Below, piece after piece: positions 61,665 to 64,000 of a stretch of DNA of 64,000 nt (position 1 is the stretch's first letter; each line of letters begins with the position of its first letter). The translations under genes were made by a program, and so were the position numbers. The notes beneath the pieces were generated by a model, which saw only the letters and a program-made list of their open reading frames with translations, had not been told where the DNA came from and made no database searches. The stretch covers positions 9,910,001 to 9,974,000 of the forward strand of contig NZ_CP107942.1 in assembly GCF_036053395.1 (NCBI RefSeq), in the 5' to 3' direction. Origin of the DNA: Actinoplanes sp. NBC_00393. GTDB lineage: Bacteria; Actinomycetota; Actinomycetes; Mycobacteriales; Micromonosporaceae.

Positions 61665-62804
61665 GTGGCCAAGGACTACTACGGAATTCTCGGTGTGAAC
61701 CGGGAAGCCACCGACGACGAGATCAAGCGCGCCTACCGCAAACTGGCTCGGCAGTATCACCCGGACATCAACCCGGATCCCGAGGCGCACGAGAAGTTCA
61801 AAGAGATCAACGCGGCGTACGAGGTGCTGTCCGACGACCAGAAGCGGCAGATCGTCGACCTCGGCGGTGACCCGCTCGCGCCCGGCGGCGGTGGCCCCGG
61901 CGGCGGTCCCGGTGGCGCCGGCCCGTTCGTCGGCTTCCAGGACATCATGGACGCGTTCTTCGGCACCGCGGCCGGCGGCGGCTCGCGGGGCCCGCGACCA
62001 CGCACCCGGCCCGGCGCCGACGCGATCCTGCGCCTCGAACTCGACCTGGTGGAGACCGCGTTCGGGGTCGAGGCCCCGATCACCGTCGACACCGCGGTCC
62101 TCTGCACCCAGTGCTCCGGCGCCGGCACCGCGCCCGGCACCCACCTGGCCACCTGCGAGGTCTGCGCCGGCCGCGGCGAGGTCCAGTCGGTGCAGCGCAC
62201 CTTCCTCGGCCAGGTCGTCTCGTCGCGTCCCTGCGCCAACTGCCAGGGCCACGGCACGGTCATCCCGAGCCCCTGCCCGACCTGCGCCGGCGACGGCCGC
62301 ATCCGCACCCGCCGCTCACTCACCGTGAAGATCCCGGCGGGCGTCGAGGACGGCATGCGCATCCGCCTGGCCCAGCAGGGCGAGGTCGGTCCCGGCGGCG
62401 GCACCGCAGGCGACCTCTACGTGGAGATCCACGAGCGGCCGCACGACGTCTACTCGCGCAAGGGCGACGACCTGCACTGCCGGGTCACCCTTCCGATGAC
62501 CGCCGCCGCGCTCGGCACCCGGATGACCATCAAGACCCTCGACGGCGAGGAGAACATCGAGGTCAAGCCGGGCACGCAACCGGCCAGCACGCTGCGCATC
62601 CGCGGCAAGGGCGTGCCGCACCTGCGCGGCCAGGGCCGCGGCGAGCTCTACGTGCACCTCGACGTCAAGACGCCGACCAAGCTCACCGCCGACCAGGAGC
62701 GCATGCTGCGCGAGTTCGCCAAGACCCGCGGCGAGGACGTGGCGGAGCTGAGCAAGCAGGGCGGCTTCTTCAGCCGCATGCGAGACGCTTTCAACGGCCA
62801 TTGA
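61665..62804 (+). CDS. dnaJ: Chaperone DnaJ
   Basis: The co-chaperone of DnaK, 379 residues. J-domain HPD is at 32-34, a Gly-rich linker (about 68-120) follows, then four zinc-binding CxxCxGxG motifs ([32 protein letters not shown]) and the substrate-binding C-terminal domain. It is in the hrcA operon (35-base gap), as for the DnaJ2 type of actinobacteria; the dnaK-grpE partner locus is elsewhere. The GTG start ([10 protein letters not shown] follows) fits the family. Confidence 0.96.
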   Translation: MAKDYYGILGVNREATDDEIKRAYRKLARQYHPDINPDPEAHEKFKEINAAYEVLSDDQKRQIVDLGGDPLAPGGGGPGGGPGGAGPFVGFQDIMDAFFGTAAGGGSRGPRPRTRPGADAILRLELDLVETAFGVEAPITVDTAVLCTQCSGAGTAPGTHLATCEVCAGRGEVQSVQRTFLGQVVSSRPCANCQGHGTVIPSPCPTCAGDGRIRTRRSLTVKIPAGVEDGMRIRLAQQGEVGPGGGTAGDLYVEIHERPHDVYSRKGDDLHCRVTLPMTAAALGTRMTIKTLDGEENIEVKPGTQPASTLRIRGKGVPHLRGQGRGELYVHLDVKTPTKLTADQERMLREFAKTRGEDVAELSKQGGFFSRMRDAFNGH

Positions 62805-62809
62805 TCGTA

Positions 62810-62847
62810 CGGTGACGGGCCGCTCCGCCGAATCCTGACCGTCACCG
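62810..62847 (+). terminator. Probable terminator of hrcA-dnaJ
   Basis: CGGTGACGG / CCGTCACCG, perfect 9-bp stem with a 20-base loop, 5 bases after the dnaJ stop. No U-run is present. Confidence 0.6.
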
Positions 62848-62882
62848 GGAGTCCGCGCGAGGCAGGCCGGTGGTCCCGGCCT

Positions 62883-62912
62883 CCAGCGCGGCCGCCGGGC
62901 TTGAGCAGGTGG
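62883..62912 (+). repeat. 30-bp dispersed intergenic repeat, copy 2
   Basis: It matches 16269-16298 with one difference (TTG in place of TTA). It ends 13 bases before the -10 box of rsmE. Confidence 0.8.
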
Positions 62913-62925
62913 GCGGCCCGCCCGG

Positions 62926-62937
62926 TACCGTGCGGGT
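62926..62937 (+). promoter_or_regulatory. Leaderless promoter of rsmE
   Basis: TACCGT (62926-62931) lies 6 bases before the GTG start. No Shine-Dalgarno is present. Confidence 0.55.
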
Positions 62938-63672
62938 GTGTCCGCACCGCTGTTCCTGGTCGAGAATCTGCCCGCCGGCTCGTCGTTCACGCTCGACGGG
63001 CCGGAAGGCCACCATGCCGCCACCGTGCAGCGGCTCCGCGTGGGTGAGGCGCTGATCCTCGCCGACGGGCGGGGCGGCACCGCCCGGGGCGAGGTGACCT
63101 CGGTGGGCCGGGGCAGCGTGGAACTGATGATGCTCAGCTGGGCCGAGGAGCCGGCCGCCGATCCGCGGCTGGTGGTGGTCCAGGGCATCGCCAAGGGCGA
63201 CCGGGGCGAGCTGGCCGTGCAGGCGATGACCGAGACCGGTGTGGACGAGATCCTGCCGTGGGCGGCGTCCCGTTCGGTGGCGCAGTGGCGGGGCGACCGC
63301 GGTGTCAAGGCGCGCGACAAGTGGGCGGCGACCGCGCGGGAGGCGGCGAAACAGGCCCGGCGCTCCTGGCTGCCGCAGGTCGCCGGCGACCCGGACTGCT
63401 CGACGAAACAGGTGACCGCGCGGATCGCCGGCGCCGCGGCCGCCTACGTGCTGCACGAGGAGGCGGCCGACCGGCTGACCGCGGTGCCGCTGCCCGACTC
63501 GGGGGAGATCGTGCTGGTGGTCGGCCCGGAGGGTGGGATCAGCGACGCGGAGCTGACCGCCTTCCAGGAGGCCGGAGCCGTCGCCGTCCGGCTCGGTGAG
63601 GCCGTTCTGCGCACCTCGACCGCCGGCGTCGCCGCCCTCGCCGTGCTCTCCACCCGTCTCGGCCGCTGGTAG
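62938..63672 (+). CDS. rsmE: 16S rRNA (uracil-1498-N3) methyltransferase
   Basis: Methylates U1498 of 16S rRNA in the assembled 30S subunit; 244 residues, SPOUT class with the trefoil knot. GPEGGISDAELTAF and LGEAVLRTSTAGVAAL form the SAM site. The N-terminal PUA-like part (FTLDGPEGHHAATVQRLR) is present. The order hrcA-dnaJ-rsmE is conserved in actinobacteria. GTG start, probably leaderless. Confidence 0.94.
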   Translation: MSAPLFLVENLPAGSSFTLDGPEGHHAATVQRLRVGEALILADGRGGTARGEVTSVGRGSVELMMLSWAEEPAADPRLVVVQGIAKGDRGELAVQAMTETGVDEILPWAASRSVAQWRGDRGVKARDKWAATAREAAKQARRSWLPQVAGDPDCSTKQVTARIAGAAAAYVLHEEAADRLTAVPLPDSGEIVLVVGPEGGISDAELTAFQEAGAVAVRLGEAVLRTSTAGVAALAVLSTRLGRW

Positions 63673-63707
63673 CCGCCCCGCCGCCCGCCACTCGCCGGCC
63701 CCTCCGC

Positions 63708-63757
63708 TCGCGATCTTGTGGGGTCCCGGTGCACCGGGGAACTCGACAAGATCGCGA
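63708..63757. terminator. Bidirectional hairpin between rsmE and the GH3-like gene
   Basis: TCGCGATCTTGT (63708-63719) pairs with ACAAGATCGCGA (63746-63757), a perfect 12-bp stem. Inside the loop a second hairpin TCCCGGT-GC-ACCGGGGA forms. It lies between converging genes. Confidence 0.7.
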
Positions 63758-63784
63758 ACCGAGGAGAGCGGCGAGGCAGGCGGG

Positions 63785-64000
63785 TCAGCTCAGGGTGATC
63801 TGGGCGGAGAGCCGGTCGTCGTCGATCGCGTGCGCGGCGGTCACCGTGTAGGTGCCCGGGACGGTACGCCAGCCCCCGTCCCATACCTGGAAGGCGCGCT
63901 CCGGCAGCGGGATCCGGACGGTGACCGTCTCGCCCGGGCCGGCCTGCACGTTCGCGAAGCCGGCCAACCACCGCTGCGGCCGCTCGACCGGGCTGTCGCC
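63785..64000 (-). CDS. Glycoside hydrolase family 3, C-terminal fibronectin III-like domain (partial)
   Basis: Only the last 71 residues are in the window; the gene continues past its right edge. LAGFANVQAGPGETVTVRI, FQVWDGGW and PGTYTV match the fibronectin type III-like domain that closes GH3 beta-glucosidases and related enzymes. The enzyme's substrate cannot be told from this part. Confidence 0.8.
   Translation of the reverse strand, partial: GDSPVERPQRWLAGFANVQAGPGETVTVRIPLPERAFQVWDGGWRTVPGTYTVTAAHAIDDDRLSAQITLS

Overview
The window reads as a chromosomal segment of a high-GC actinomycete, most likely a Micromonosporaceae member such as Actinoplanes. The signs are strongly GC-rich codon usage, many GTG and TTG starts, an ileS T-box of the actinobacterial type, CIRCE-controlled hrcA-dnaJ, and long conserved actinobacterial gene strings. 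The genus is inferred from content only.

Layout. 1-730: the end of an rRNA operon (23S 3' part, 5S, terminator). 767-8581: a small membrane protein, then valS-folC-DUF4233 in translational overlap, a membrane-anchored VOC protein on the opposite strand, and ndk. 8578-11915: an ArsR-like regulator with an ABC-2 exporter (ATPase and two permeases). 11950-16147: a T-box-controlled ileS, then a plsC-type acyltransferase. 16148-17304: an intergenic region dominated by an array of about eleven hairpin repeats with a period near 63 bp. 17305-23017: a paralogue of the first membrane protein, then an RsbQ-like hydrolase, a PAS-GAF-GAF-PP2C-HATPase protein and a STAS antagonist, which together form a partner-switching stress module. 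23038-32482: a radical SAM pair, RNase E/G, a lipoprotein, rplU-rpmA and obgE. 32540-41198: GNAT, trpS behind a Trp-codon attenuator, pepN, a hybrid histidine kinase, nadD, rsfS, a histidine phosphatase, a lipoprotein and degV. 41195-49602: a DUF1444-like protein, a PrmC-related methyltransferase, comEA, comEC, holA, a membrane protein and rpsT. 49773-64000: a phosphotransferase, DUF4240, a MOSC protein, lepA, a GlsB-like protein, a GAF-PAS membrane sensor, a lysozyme-like protein, an enoyl-CoA hydratase, hemW, DUF4870, hrcA, dnaJ, rsmE, and the C-terminal end of a GH3-type glycosidase.

The common theme is translation and its supply: Val, Ile and Trp tRNA synthetases, ribosomal proteins L21, L27 and S20, ribosome-associated GTPases Obg and LepA, RsfS, RsmE and RNase E/G. 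Stress and protein quality control (Rsb module, HrcA/DnaJ, GlsB) form a second theme. Two aminoacyl-tRNA synthetase genes are controlled by different tRNA-charging sensors: ileS by a translational T-box and trpS by ribosome-mediated attenuation.

Many genes show a -10-like box (TAnnnT) 6 to 7 bases before an ATG or GTG with no Shine-Dalgarno sequence, which is the signature of leaderless mRNAs. Short tandem repeats with period 24 or 25 occur at five separate loci, both inside genes and upstream of them. I did not find a defence island, prophage, CRISPR array, insertion sequence or biosynthetic cluster. The most interesting items are the hairpin array, the leaderless trpS attenuator, a probable ATT start codon, and the Rsb module with a fused kinase domain.
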